The notes: generated from the sequence alone by a model not told the origin. A DNA stretch of 64,000 bases from CAIJMI01 sp964448085 (GCA_964448085.1 CAYUUX010000002.1:1-64000); one strand, 5' to 3'; numbered from the stretch's first letter, positions 49,713-58,727 are shown. A program made the numbers and translations.

Positions 49713-49754
49713 TACGCTGTCCAGCGGTAGAGCTATAGTAGGAAACTATTGTTA

Positions 49755-51383
49755 TTATTTTGAATGGATGCGACTGCATCCCGTATTCAGCATAATAACC
49801 ATAGACACGAGAAGCAATGGTGGTATCGGTCCGAAATAGCCAGAAAAAACCGCTATCGGCAGCGATGTGGCAGCTAAGAAAACGATGATTCCTGACAGCC
49901 CTGTTATTGCAGAATAGAGAGCCAATAGTATTGGTAGCTCATTGCTGTGACCCAACTCTTTTCTTCTTCGAATAATCACAACACCATAGAGAATCACTCC
50001 CAACAGAAATAATGGAAAAAATAGCGTTTTGTACATGACAATAATAGCGTTTATGCTTTTTATTCGTATATCTTCCACATCAACTCTTCGAGGATATTCT
50101 AACGTTATTTTTTGGATCAATTCGTAATTTTGTTGAGGCTCCCGGATCTCATCATAAAATACGTGAAGATTTTTGAAAAAGAATATCTGTTCAAATAAAT
50201 CTATCGTAAACATATGTATCTTTGCTATGTGTTCATACCGAAAGGGTGGTAGAAACGTGTTTCTTTTTTTCATGCAATCAAGTGTCCGTAGGTTGCACGC
50301 AGTATTAATTTCTTTCGCAATTTGTCGGTATGTTGTTAGTGCATCTTTTGGTGTTTTGTAGCGGCCGGCATCGGCAACTGCATCGCGTAAGGCCCACAGA
50401 AACCACCCTCCACCAATATCTAATTCATTTCCGTCTAAAGGTGCATTTTTTTTCGTCTCAGTTGACCAGTTTTCATAAATGTATCCCTCTAATTGTTCAT
50501 CGATTATCTTCCATGTTGGGCTTGCAGACGTTATTTTTTCTCTAACGCTTTTAGGAACGGGAACATATATCCTATCAGTATCGTGCTTTACTCGTGTAAG
50601 TGCGCCATACGCAGCTATGAAATCAGCGTTTTGACTTTCTGTAAGCATATATGTTCCGTAATAGACCTTGTTTAAAATGAGTATTGGCGTAATCCCAATA
50701 ACAACCATGCTAAGACAAGCAAGTGTTGTGGAGAGACCTCGTATTCCCACACGATGCAGATATGAGTAAATCGTTATATCGACACCGAGTATGCACAGCG
50801 GAATTGCCAACCATATACTTTCCTCTCTTGTTGTCCAGGCACACGCAAAGAATACCCCGCTCATCATAGCCCAGACATATTGTGCGTACCCTTTTTGTTT
50901 GGTACGTGTTAAGAATGTTGCTATTGCAAAAGAACTAATAGCAAGCAAAGAAAGGGAATAATAAATAGCTGGACGATTTACACGGAGATTGAGATTGCCA
51001 TCAAAAGAGAAGGGATTAAACAATAGAACTGTAAACATTACGATAAACATGAAGATTTTAGCCTTTTTTGCTAAAAGCCACACTAGCAGCGACGCACAGA
51101 AACACGCAATGGTATAGAGAACTTGTTGAGCAAGCAGTAGTGGAATGTTAAGAGTATGCGATAAGGCTATAAAGATAGGATAAAATGCACCTTTGGCCAG
51201 TGTACGGTTAGAATATTCCCCCAACCATTTTCCATGCAATATTGCATCTGCTTGATTAATAAATAACAGATCGTCGTGTGGAGAATTTGCGTCAATTCCA
51301 AGAGATAGTCCAGAAAATAACCAAAGCTTCACTCCTGTCAGCACAACAACTGTAACAATTATGCAAACAATGGATCGTTTCAT
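49755..51383 (-). CDS. Polytopic membrane protein, GT-C/PMT-like
   Basis: A 542-residue protein with about eleven membrane helices. The first helix (IVCIIVTVVVLTGVKLWLF) is followed by a loop with an acidic pair, ANSPHDDLLFINQ, and later RTLAKGAFYPIF. An acidic first external loop and a following basic/aromatic motif are the general plan of GT-C glycosyltransferases that use polyprenyl-phosphate sugars. A large soluble loop lies between helices at about residues 255-430. There is no clear family motif beyond this, so the transferase role is tentative. It is the last gene of a minus-strand group with two SGNH hydrolases and ends 43 bases before the T-box promoter. Confidence 0.55.
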   Translation of the reverse strand: MKRSIVCIIVTVVVLTGVKLWLFSGLSLGIDANSPHDDLLFINQADAILHGKWLGEYSNRTLAKGAFYPIFIALSHTLNIPLLLAQQVLYTIACFCASLLVWLLAKKAKIFMFIVMFTVLLFNPFSFDGNLNLRVNRPAIYYSLSLLAISSFAIATFLTRTKQKGYAQYVWAMMSGVFFACAWTTREESIWLAIPLCILGVDITIYSYLHRVGIRGLSTTLACLSMVVIGITPILILNKVYYGTYMLTESQNADFIAAYGALTRVKHDTDRIYVPVPKSVREKITSASPTWKIIDEQLEGYIYENWSTETKKNAPLDGNELDIGGGWFLWALRDAVADAGRYKTPKDALTTYRQIAKEINTACNLRTLDCMKKRNTFLPPFRYEHIAKIHMFTIDLFEQIFFFKNLHVFYDEIREPQQNYELIQKITLEYPRRVDVEDIRIKSINAIIVMYKTLFFPLFLLGVILYGVVIIRRRKELGHSNELPILLALYSAITGLSGIIVFLAATSLPIAVFSGYFGPIPPLLLVSMVIMLNTGCSRIHSK

Positions 51384-51473
51384 AACGGCTATGAGTATCT
51401 GTATTGTATGATACCTGATATTTTAGTGAATAATCTTGTTATGCAAAGATTCCTCGTGCGTTGTCTTGGTATG

Positions 51474-52472
51474 TTATCGGTCGTTTTCAAATACCTCTTG
51501 CAGAAGAGGGGCAATGCTTTTAAAAAGTGCATCCGCTGCAAGCGTATGCCCCTTTTCATTGGGGTGTCCTGGATATTGTTGATCTTCCAAGCTTTGTAAT
51601 GTGTGTGTTTGATATATAGGAAGAAGATCAACGGTGTTACCAACGCTGTTGGTTTCTTTGATGATTTGCATCATTGCGTCGTGTGTCATCGTCGCCTCTT
51701 TAGAATCATTAAATATCGGAAAAACAACAATCCGATATTCCACACCGTTTGTATTTAACATATGAATCATGGTCTGTAGGGGTTCTAGTATGACCGATTT
51801 TTGTTTTTCTGTTCCCTCAAATGCATCAAAATTTTCCATACCAGAAAGCGTAGATAAATGTATTAATGTAAAGAGACGGTATGTTTTGAAATGATTAAAG
51901 AGAAAAGCATTAATAAACCTATTTTGATACTTGCCATCAATTGCAGTCCACGTTGCTCCTTTCATAAAGATTACAGGAGTGCTAAAGAAATCATTCATAC
52001 ACGTTTGAATAATAACGAGATCTGGTTTCATTAACGACATGTATTTTTTTAGAAGCAGAGCCTCGCGTGTGGTCTCATATCCCACAATACCCCCATTAAT
52101 AATACGTATGTTTTTATTTGGAAACGCTTCTGATAACTTTTCTTGAAGTAAGGACGGATAGGAACCATAGTCTGATATGGAATCCCCAAGAATTACTATG
52201 CGATAGTCTATTGTGTCATCGTGTACTGTGCGTTCAATATTATTTTCAAAATCCGACTTTATATATCCGAAAGTCGAATCAAATACGTACTCCGTGTTTG
52301 TACGGAACGTCTCTGTTTGTGGGGACGCTGTCCGTATGTGCCCCCAAAGGTTTTTCTGTATATATTTGTCTTCTAACGATATGGAAAAGAAGCTTAGAAA
52401 TCGAAGAGCTAGTTCAACAAAAACCATCGCAACACATAAGGCTAAACTGAAATATGCCAGGCGTTTTATCAT
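51474..52472 (-). CDS. SGNH/GDSL-type hydrolase, membrane-anchored
   Basis: This 332-residue protein has an N-terminal membrane helix (LAYFSLALCVAMVFVELAL, about 5-23) and an SGNH hydrolase domain. Block I is VILGDSISDYGS with the catalytic serine (about 98), the oxyanion glycine is in NGGIVGYET, block III is CMNDFF and block V is YPGHPNEKGH with the Asp/His-type pair replaced by HPNEKGH. Members at the cell surface often add or remove O-acetyl groups on glycans. Its start overlaps the stop of another SGNH-like gene by 4 bases. Confidence 0.8.
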   Translation of the reverse strand: MIKRLAYFSLALCVAMVFVELALRFLSFFSISLEDKYIQKNLWGHIRTASPQTETFRTNTEYVFDSTFGYIKSDFENNIERTVHDDTIDYRIVILGDSISDYGSYPSLLQEKLSEAFPNKNIRIINGGIVGYETTREALLLKKYMSLMKPDLVIIQTCMNDFFSTPVIFMKGATWTAIDGKYQNRFINAFLFNHFKTYRLFTLIHLSTLSGMENFDAFEGTEKQKSVILEPLQTMIHMLNTNGVEYRIVVFPIFNDSKEATMTHDAMMQIIKETNSVGNTVDLLPIYQTHTLQSLEDQQYPGHPNEKGHTLAADALFKSIAPLLQEVFENDR

Positions 52473-53515
52473 GGTGTCCCAGTGTATTCTTTTTCATACG
52501 GCATAATTTTTTCCGTAAGTATTTTTGCTATATACGCATGACCAGCTTTCGTATTATGTAAATCTTCCGGTTGGATAAAATATGATGCGTAAGTATCCCT
52601 ATCTGTTTGAAACATGCTGGTGCCGATATCAATAAATACAAAATTGTATTTAGAAGCAATTTCCTCTAATTGTTGAGCTGTTTTTTTATATGCTGTTTTG
52701 TAGGTTTGTTCGTTTTCTGGTTTAAAATAGGTAGGAAGCAATACGAGAACATATACCCCTCCCCCTGCCTTTGTTTGATTATTCATTTCATTCAAAATAG
52801 CATCGATGATGGGGAGATTTTTCTCATCATTTGTTTGTTTCGGAAGATACCGCTGTATAAATTTATATATATGTAATTCTGTGAGGCCTGCGCGAATTTG
52901 TGTTAGTAACGTTTTCCACCCCATTGTTGTTTTGATGGGATAATTGAGGTTTACAAGTGACGTACCCTGAAGTGTCAGATATGGTTTATCGAAATATTCA
53001 AACAATGAGGGAGATGTGGCACGGTCTAAATCATCGGCGATAATTGCGTTGATGTGTATTTGATGGTTTATGGTTTTGGCATCTCGTTCGTATCGCAGAT
53101 ACATTTGATCAAGTCCATATGCGTCCTGACCAAGGTTGTACGTTTTCCAATTATTGTTAGTTAATAGCGAACACCATGTTTCATAATCACCGACACCAAG
53201 CCCCAGGGTAAATGAGTCCCCAGAACAGATAATACTTATCTTTTTTTCTTCCTGAATAGGTGTTATGCGCAATCTATTTGCATCGGTTGTAAAATGGCTA
53301 CCCAGTCCAAATATATTTTCTATATGAAGATTGGGTTTGTTCACCCATCCAAGTAAGGGATCAAAATCAAGATGCTGTGCTATCCACGGTCGAGATGTCA
53401 CTATTCGTTTTTGGATCGTACGGACGGTATGGATCCACCCAAGTGCCCCCTCAAGGAGCATAAGAAGCAGACAGCAGAGCACCAAACCCGCGACTATTTC
53501 AAGAGATCGCTTCAT
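52469..53515 (-). CDS. SGNH hydrolase-like membrane-anchored protein
   Basis: A 348-residue protein with the same plan as its neighbour: membrane helix (VAGLVLCCLLLMLLEGALG, about 9-27), then an SGNH-like domain with SIICSGDSFTLGLGVGD (serine near 97), NLGQDAYGLDQ and the C-terminal LHNTKAGHAYIA histidine segment (about 326-337). Block III (GxND) is not obvious: the region reads IIADDLDRA, so the oxyanion residue is uncertain. Tandem SGNH genes suggest paired O-acetyl transfer or removal on surface polymers. Extended -10 TGATATAAT at 53542-53534. Confidence 0.72.
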   Translation of the reverse strand: MKRSLEIVAGLVLCCLLLMLLEGALGWIHTVRTIQKRIVTSRPWIAQHLDFDPLLGWVNKPNLHIENIFGLGSHFTTDANRLRITPIQEEKKISIICSGDSFTLGLGVGDYETWCSLLTNNNWKTYNLGQDAYGLDQMYLRYERDAKTINHQIHINAIIADDLDRATSPSLFEYFDKPYLTLQGTSLVNLNYPIKTTMGWKTLLTQIRAGLTELHIYKFIQRYLPKQTNDEKNLPIIDAILNEMNNQTKAGGGVYVLVLLPTYFKPENEQTYKTAYKKTAQQLEEIASKYNFVFIDIGTSMFQTDRDTYASYFIQPEDLHNTKAGHAYIAKILTEKIMPYEKEYTGTP

Positions 53516-53533
53516 ATACGGTACGTGGTGCTC

Positions 53534-53542
53534 ATTATATCA
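53534..53542 (-). promoter_or_regulatory. Extended -10 promoter of the SGNH pair
   Basis: Minus-strand TGATATAAT (53542-53534), 18 bases before ATG 53515, giving a leader of about 12 bases. Confidence 0.5.
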
Positions 53543-53684
53543 TCTGTTTTTTTTGTATATCGTACGGTATGTAATTATGAAGGAAGCCTGCCACAATTGT
53601 TTATAGGCTATACACCGCGATTGGAAATGTGATACAAATTGAACTGCTTAAGCGTCACATGTGTTGCGCGTTATGTAACTTGGT

Positions 53685-54602
53685 ATGAATGCTAAACAAC
53701 TATTAAAACACTGGGTGTTTCAATATCTCGTATATTTTTTCCCCAGATATTCTTCTGTTGATCCATCCGTTACCATATGCACTCTTCTTTGTCATAAAGA
53801 TGTGTATATGTATTTGTATATGATGCAATCGTTTCACTATTTTAGCGGGTTGAGCCACCCCTTGTTAATTGTAAACGACGGGACGTTAACGAAGCAGGAT
53901 GTCCATTTGCTTCAGCGATTTTTTGTTGTAACCGTTATCACCAAACAGACACTTTTGCGCAAGATAGCTTTGCTGTTACGAGGGTATCCGTATTTACGGA
54001 GATTCATACTTGATGAGTATACGCCGATTATTAAGTGGAAAATTGCCCTTATGCTATCCAATCCATCAAAGAAATATATGTTTATTGATAGTGATATTTT
54101 ATTTTTTCAGAGACCACAGGAGATTATCAAGTGGTTTACTAGTGATGTTTCGTATTGTTTAAATCTTGAATATGCAGAACGAGAACGAACGTTTAAATAT
54201 TCCGACGATGAAAATTATTTGGACGTCTATCATGCATATCGAACTTCCTTAAAAATGTTGCAGTTTCCGCACGCAAATACGTTATTCAACAACGGAATTT
54301 TTTGCGTTCCTGACTCCAGCCTTATTCAACCGAAACAATTAAATACAATACTTAGGGTTGTTCATAATTCCTATTTTGATAATCAATTTGGAACCGATGA
54401 GCTCATTTTAAGTTGTCTTCTTGATCGTCAACAAACACGTTCACTTCCAAAACTTCTCTATAGGATTCAACTTGATAGCGTGCGAAAAAAACACGAACGA
54501 TTAATATGTAAACACTATTGCTGGCGGGCCAAAGTATTATTCCCACGTGATGCAATTGTTTTAGCGTTGCGAACACGGTTTTTTAAACCGGTGAATATAT
54601 GA
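53685..54602 (+). CDS. Putative glycosyltransferase with DxD motif
   Basis: This 305-residue protein has a GT-A-like centre: MFIDSDILFFQRPQEI (about 128-143) contains a DxD that would bind the metal-nucleotide complex, as in GT8 and related families. Before it comes SHPLLIVNDGTLTKQDVHLLQ; after it FNNGIFCVPD and DNQFGTDELILSCLL. It starts a plus-strand run of five overlapping genes (to 58063). The sugar donor is unknown. No clear Shine-Dalgarno is visible. The family assignment is moderate; the DxD and NNGIF pattern are the main support. Confidence 0.62.
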   Translation: MNAKQLLKHWVFQYLVYFFPRYSSVDPSVTICTLLCHKDVYMYLYMMQSFHYFSGLSHPLLIVNDGTLTKQDVHLLQRFFVVTVITKQTLLRKIALLLRGYPYLRRFILDEYTPIIKWKIALMLSNPSKKYMFIDSDILFFQRPQEIIKWFTSDVSYCLNLEYAERERTFKYSDDENYLDVYHAYRTSLKMLQFPHANTLFNNGIFCVPDSSLIQPKQLNTILRVVHNSYFDNQFGTDELILSCLLDRQQTRSLPKLLYRIQLDSVRKKHERLICKHYCWRAKVLFPRDAIVLALRTRFFKPVNI

Positions 54603-55219
54603 AAAAAACCCCGATGATAGTTTGCATCGACTCTCTAAAAGCATTTGATGATGCAACCAGTTCATATTTTGTGTCCCTTTCAGGCTCTTACCGATTATTT
54701 TTTATCTTAGGCTCTCATCTATTTTCCTTACGAGAACTCATACATTGCGACATTCGCCGTCACGTTCATAATATATATCGCAGCTTTTCTTCGAATTCCC
54801 GTTTTTTTCTGCCGATTGGATTTGTTCCTTTTGGAAGGTGTCCTTTCATTGCAACGATTAATCAAAGTGTTGCGCTCGTTGCCCTTTGGTTTTCATTGAA
54901 ACGATTTTTTCGTATCCAAACCTTTCGGTCGTTTCACCCAATTGTATATTTCGTGCATACCAAGCGCATGGCGTGTCCTCATTGGATGTATGTACCTGGT
55001 ATTTTTAAAGAACGGTGTTGTGTGCTTGACATCACAAGAAGACACACGCCCGATTCTTCCCCACCATTCTTACCGCATGAAGAAAAAATGCAACAGTACG
55101 CAGACGTTATTCTCACTAACTCTATTGTTGCGAAACGAGATACACGGTTTCATGTAGTTTCAAAAGATCCAAATAAGAAATCAACAGCTTTATTTTCTGT
55201 TTTGAAACCATACCTATGA
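54599..55219 (+). CDS. Short protein resembling the N-terminal half of a GT-B glycosyltransferase
   Basis: This 206-residue protein resembles the acceptor-binding half of GT-B transferases. HPIVYFVHTKRMACPHWMY and a VLDITRRHTP...EEKMQQYADVILTNSIVAKRD segment recall the 'YD.VD...E......AD.V...S' pattern also seen in the transferase at 37211. It ends where the linker to the donor-binding half should begin; the radical SAM gene starts immediately, overlapping by 4 bases. It is either a degraded transferase or a half protein that works with another subunit. No frameshifted C-terminal half is present downstream. Confidence 0.5.
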   Translation: MKKTPMIVCIDSLKAFDDATSSYFVSLSGSYRLFFILGSHLFSLRELIHCDIRRHVHNIYRSFSSNSRFFLPIGFVPFGRCPFIATINQSVALVALWFSLKRFFRIQTFRSFHPIVYFVHTKRMACPHWMYVPGIFKERCCVLDITRRHTPDSSPPFLPHEEKMQQYADVILTNSIVAKRDTRFHVVSKDPNKKSTALFSVLKPYL

Positions 55220-56157
55220 TGTCACGGATGAACATTTATACGTATTTTCGAACACATATCCCCTTAGTGTTTGATGCAATAGAAATTGAAACGACCGCTG
55301 TGTGCAATAGGGCGTGTAGTTTTTGCCCCAATTCTCTTGTTGGGAGGAAAAAAGGGGTAATGAAAACACACGACGTTTTGCACATTTTAGATCAATTGGG
55401 CATGATGCGATACCATGGAAGAATTTCCTTACATATGTATGGGGAACCTTTGTTGGATAAACGGTTGCCCTCACTGGTTGCCTATGCACGGCGGAAGTGC
55501 CCTGAAGCTTTTATCAAAATAAATTCTAACGGAGATTTTGTCACACGAACGAATGTTACTCAACTCACACAGGCAGGAATGGATCTTCTCTATATAAGCC
55601 AATATGATAATAGCGTACAGCAAAACGTTAAAGACGTTCTAAATTGGATGACCAGCACTAGACCTCAATGGGTACACCACCTTCAGGTCCGTGTTACGAG
55701 TAGCTTTTCTGACAATCGTGCGGGTTTGTTGCCTCACATTGGTGCCCAACATAAAGTGATGCACACCCCCTGTTATCGACCGTTGACCACAATGGTAATC
55801 AATTGGGAAGGGAATCACGTTTTATGTTGTAATGACTATTTTGGAACGTGCGTTATTGGGTCAATTCATGCCACTCCACTTTTATCATTATGGTTTGCGT
55901 CTCGACTGGTGCGTATACGAAAAATGCTTCGTGCGGGTAAGAGAAAGGCTCTACCCCTTTGTTCTCGGTGTAGTTATGAGCAAGTATCATTTGATGGCGA
56001 CAATACAAACGAAGAACATTTTCATCTGTATGGAATTTTTACCAGTCTTTTTGTTCCACTTTCTGTTTTGTGGAAAAATAGTTCTACTGTCGATTTTGGA
56101 ACTCTTGTGCGTACACGATATACTAGTGCCAATCCTGTCCAAAATAACACTACATAA
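55216..56157 (+). CDS. Radical SAM/SPASM domain protein
   Basis: A 313-residue radical SAM enzyme. The cluster motif is CNRACSFCPN (about 31-40, CxxxCxxC), with IEIETTAV before it and MYGEPLLD (the GGE-like motif) near 75. The C-terminal region holds cysteines in a SPASM-like order (CYRP, CCNDYF, CSRCSYE) for auxiliary iron-sulfur clusters. Such enzymes modify peptides or small metabolites; in glycan clusters they are also found as sugar-modifying enzymes. Here it is flanked by overlapping glycosyltransferase-like genes (4-base and 1-base overlaps), which argues for a role in a glycan or glycopeptide. Confidence 0.82.
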   Translation: MMSRMNIYTYFRTHIPLVFDAIEIETTAVCNRACSFCPNSLVGRKKGVMKTHDVLHILDQLGMMRYHGRISLHMYGEPLLDKRLPSLVAYARRKCPEAFIKINSNGDFVTRTNVTQLTQAGMDLLYISQYDNSVQQNVKDVLNWMTSTRPQWVHHLQVRVTSSFSDNRAGLLPHIGAQHKVMHTPCYRPLTTMVINWEGNHVLCCNDYFGTCVIGSIHATPLLSLWFASRLVRIRKMLRAGKRKALPLCSRCSYEQVSFDGDNTNEEHFHLYGIFTSLFVPLSVLWKNSSTVDFGTLVRTRYTSANPVQNNTT

Positions 56158-57398
56158 TGAAACCCTCGATTGTCGTTGTGTTTGATGACCTTTTTCCCGG
56201 CGGTTTGAGAACGTTGAATGAAAAAATTTGGAATGAGTATAACCACAAAGGTCAATATTCGATGGTTGTTGTGTCGGGAATAAATTTTGACCAACAGCTT
56301 CAGAAGGATACCTTTCCCTATGCTGATGAACTCCATGTGTATTCCATACCCCCAATGAATCAATTTTTTTTCTTTTTCTATTGTTGTTGGCATACAATTC
56401 GTCTTATTCATCACATAAAGAACAATCATACGATTCAATGTGTTATCGGAAACAATTCTTTTTCTGGTGCAGCCGCCCGCGTCGTGAGTTTGGTTTTTGG
56501 AATACGGTATATATATTTTTACCACGGTTCTTTGTTTCAGGAGGTTCGCTCTTTGGGACACATCTCCACAACCTTTTTTAAAAAAGCAAAGATGTGGTTC
56601 ATGCACCATTTTTATTGGTTTGTACAATATTGTTGTGTATATGCAGCCCCAGTGGTGTGCTTTAGTACCCATTCTCGGTTTCTTTTACACCACGATTTTC
56701 ATAAGACAAAACACGTGCACACACTATCTGTTCCTTTCCGGTATACCCCTCTCTCTCAACGGACAAAAAGGAGTATGAAAGAGACGTTGGGATTTCATCA
56801 GCGTGTCCACGTGCTGTTATTCCCCTCCCGGCTCGAGCCAAGAAAAGGGTTGCACATGTTAACACAAGCCCTTTCCCTGTTGCCAAACACCCTATCCGTT
56901 GTTGTGTTGGTTGCTGGGCCACTCCATGGTGAATCTATTGATTACCTTGTTGGTCTTATAAAACAGACTGTGTCAAATACAGAACGCCAACGGATATATT
57001 TTATGGGAGAAGTTCCTGTATCAAACATGAAAGTGCTTTACGGGGCAGCAGATGTTACCATTGTGCCCTCCATAGGTCTTGAAACTCTTGGTATGGTGAC
57101 TTTGGAATCCTTATCCTACGGCACGCCCGTCATAGGCTTTCCTACGGGTGCCACACCAGACATTCTGACCGGCATAGACAAGAACCTCATTGCAAAGCGT
57201 ATTTCGCCTCAATCGCTTGCGCGCACCATTACACTCTTTTTTCACAGGCCGCATGTTCATTCTATGTTGATGCAAAAACAGATTCAAGCCTATATACAGA
57301 CACATCATTCCCCGAGTCTTTTTACCCATCAATTGACAGAAGTGTTGTCCAATAGAGTCAGATCGCCAAAGGTCTCCTCTGCATACGAGCGTATATGA
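56157..57398 (+). CDS. Glycosyltransferase family 4
   Basis: This 413-residue GT-B transferase has an N-terminal VVVFDDLFPGGLRTLNEKI start, a hydrophobic FFFFFYCCWH patch around residue 70, and YFYHGSLFQEV. The C-terminal donor domain has LLFPSRLEPRKGLHMLTQAL (about 221-240), RIYFMGEVPVSNMKVLYGAADV and LGMVTLESLSYGTPVIGFPTG (EX7E, about 309-329). A run of eight T bases at 56364-56371 lies in the reading frame. It overlaps the radical SAM gene by one base and the HAD gene by 4 bases. Confidence 0.86.
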   Translation: MKPSIVVVFDDLFPGGLRTLNEKIWNEYNHKGQYSMVVVSGINFDQQLQKDTFPYADELHVYSIPPMNQFFFFFYCCWHTIRLIHHIKNNHTIQCVIGNNSFSGAAARVVSLVFGIRYIYFYHGSLFQEVRSLGHISTTFFKKAKMWFMHHFYWFVQYCCVYAAPVVCFSTHSRFLLHHDFHKTKHVHTLSVPFRYTPLSQRTKRSMKETLGFHQRVHVLLFPSRLEPRKGLHMLTQALSLLPNTLSVVVLVAGPLHGESIDYLVGLIKQTVSNTERQRIYFMGEVPVSNMKVLYGAADVTIVPSIGLETLGMVTLESLSYGTPVIGFPTGATPDILTGIDKNLIAKRISPQSLARTITLFFHRPHVHSMLMQKQIQAYIQTHHSPSLFTHQLTEVLSNRVRSPKVSSAYERI

Positions 57399-58063
57399 TA
57401 AAAGCAGTTATTTTTGATCTCGGTAATGTTTTAGTGTTGGGGAATAATTCCAAAACACTTTCCCAGTTTGCTCCATTTTTGCAAAGACCATATTCCGATG
57501 AGGTATTGGAGGTTACATTATATGGGTACTCTTCCAAAGCAAAACACTGGGAGACGCAGGGAGAACGAACCAAAACGCTGGAAGCATATCAACTCGGATT
57601 ACTTTCTACCAGGCAATTCTATGAGTATATGCGTGACCAATTGAGATTTTCCGACGAATTGACGTTTGATCAATTCAAACATATCTGGCCTGCTCGTTTT
57701 TCTCGCTACACAGAAACTCTCACGCTTCTTAAGCGCTTGAATCATCTGCAACGATACATGCTTTCCGATACTAATGCATTAGACACATTCTGGATTCAAC
57801 ACGCGTTTCCAGATATTTTTGTACACTTTAATAAACTTTTTCTCTCGTATAAAACACACGTCAATAAGTATAGTTTTGAAGCGTGGCACAATATACTCAA
57901 CTATAGTCATTTGCTCCCCGAGGAGCATCTGTTTATTGATGATCGCGAGGAGCATGTGGTGAGGGCCCAGAGATTAGGATTGAAAGGAATAGTTTTTTGT
58001 GGATCAAAACAACTTGAGAAAGAACTCATAGCGTTCGGATGTTTTAAGAAGCGCTCATTTTAA
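57395..58063 (+). CDS. HAD-superfamily hydrolase
   Basis: This 222-residue haloacid dehalogenase-type phosphatase has motif I VIFDLGNVLVLG (5-16), in which the nucleophile aspartate is followed by an asparagine instead of the usual second aspartate, as in YihX-type phosphatases. Motif II is YMLSDTNALD, and motif IV is LFIDDREEHV (about 185-194). The cap domain is helical (about 20-90). It is the last gene of the glycan run and could dephosphorylate a sugar phosphate. Its 3' end is 18 bases from the initiator tRNA gene on the other strand. Confidence 0.8.
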   Translation: MIKAVIFDLGNVLVLGNNSKTLSQFAPFLQRPYSDEVLEVTLYGYSSKAKHWETQGERTKTLEAYQLGLLSTRQFYEYMRDQLRFSDELTFDQFKHIWPARFSRYTETLTLLKRLNHLQRYMLSDTNALDTFWIQHAFPDIFVHFNKLFLSYKTHVNKYSFEAWHNILNYSHLLPEEHLFIDDREEHVVRAQRLGLKGIVFCGSKQLEKELIAFGCFKKRSF

Positions 58064-58081
58064 GCAGTATCGTTGTATATG

Positions 58082-58151
58082 TTGCGGGGCCAGGAATCGC
58101 ACCTGGTCTAGAAGATTATGAGCCTTCTGTGCAACTTTACACTACCCCGCG
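58082..58151 (-). tRNA. Initiator tRNA-Met (CAT), with unusual D and T loops
   Basis: The minus strand gives a 70-base cloverleaf with acceptor CGCGGGG/CCCCGCA, whose first pair is the C1-A72 mismatch characteristic of bacterial initiator tRNA. The anticodon loop is CTCATAA (CAT). The anticodon stem is GAAGG/TCTTC, without the usual three G-C pairs of initiators. The D loop is only six bases (AAAGTT) and lacks the G18G19 pair. The T loop is TGCGATT instead of TTCGANT, so position 55 is G. The elbow contacts G18-55 and G19-C56 cannot form normally. CCA is not encoded (ACAT). Confidence 0.8.
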
Positions 58152-58184
58152 GTTGTTGAAAGAACGTTGTTAGTATACTGTATT

Positions 58185-58213
58185 TTGACGATTCTGTATA
58201 CCGTGCGTATACT
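58185..58213 (+). promoter_or_regulatory. Consensus leaderless promoter
   Basis: TTGACG (58185-58190), 17 bases and TATACT (58208-58213) are followed by CAAAGT and ATG 58220, a textbook sigma-70-type promoter with the start codon at +1. Confidence 0.75.
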
Positions 58214-58219
58214 CAAAGT

Positions 58220-58726
58220 ATGGGGAAGAACAACAAAGTGCCACACCAATCGAGGGTATTTGTGGTTGTCTGCATTTTTCTGCTTTTGTTGGCAACAGCC
58301 ATTTTTTTTACAACACGATGGAACGTCAATGTTTTAGGCACGACAGACACAGTTTCTGGTGTGGGGAAGGAGTACTATATTCCCTTTGGAACAGGTACGA
58401 ATACAACAACAGAGTGGACTGATGTTAAGGGGGTGGGAGCATATATTGATAGCAGATTATATGGTGCAGTGAAAAAAGTTGTTTTTGAAGCGACTGTTGG
58501 AGTCCCATCGGGGAATCAAATTGCTTTCATACGGTTGTATAACACAACGGACAAGCACCCCGTATGGTATACGGAAATGCAGATGTCTGGAACGGGTCCG
58601 GAGCTTCTTATATCATCGGGAATTACGCTTGATAGCGGGAATAAATTTTATCAGGTTCAAATGAAGTCTCAGATGGGAGCGCCAACCAATCTTCTACAGG
58701 CACGCATGCACATTCTGACTTACTAA
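58220..58726 (+). CDS. Membrane-anchored or secreted hypothetical protein
   Basis: A 168-residue protein with a basic N-terminus, a membrane helix or signal anchor (VFVVVCIFLLLLATAIFFT, 13-31) and an extracellular beta-rich domain (VGKEYYIPFGTG, VKKVVFEATVG, FIRLYNTTDK, FYQVQMKSQMG). The domain has the look of a small carbohydrate-binding-type or adhesin-like sandwich, but no family can be named. It has its own consensus leaderless promoter and is flanked on the other strand by two tRNA genes with CAT anticodons; its stop is one base from the CCA end of the second. Probably expressed alone. Confidence 0.65.
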   Translation: MGKNNKVPHQSRVFVVVCIFLLLLATAIFFTTRWNVNVLGTTDTVSGVGKEYYIPFGTGTNTTTEWTDVKGVGAYIDSRLYGAVKKVVFEATVGVPSGNQIAFIRLYNTTDKHPVWYTEMQMSGTGPELLISSGITLDSGNKFYQVQMKSQMGAPTNLLQARMHILTY

Positions 58727-58727
58727 T

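Noticed and set aside
56022..56672. A 216-codon minus-strand open frame spanning the radical SAM-GT4 junction
   Set aside because: It crosses two well-supported, overlapping plus-strand genes and shows no protein-like features or start signals.
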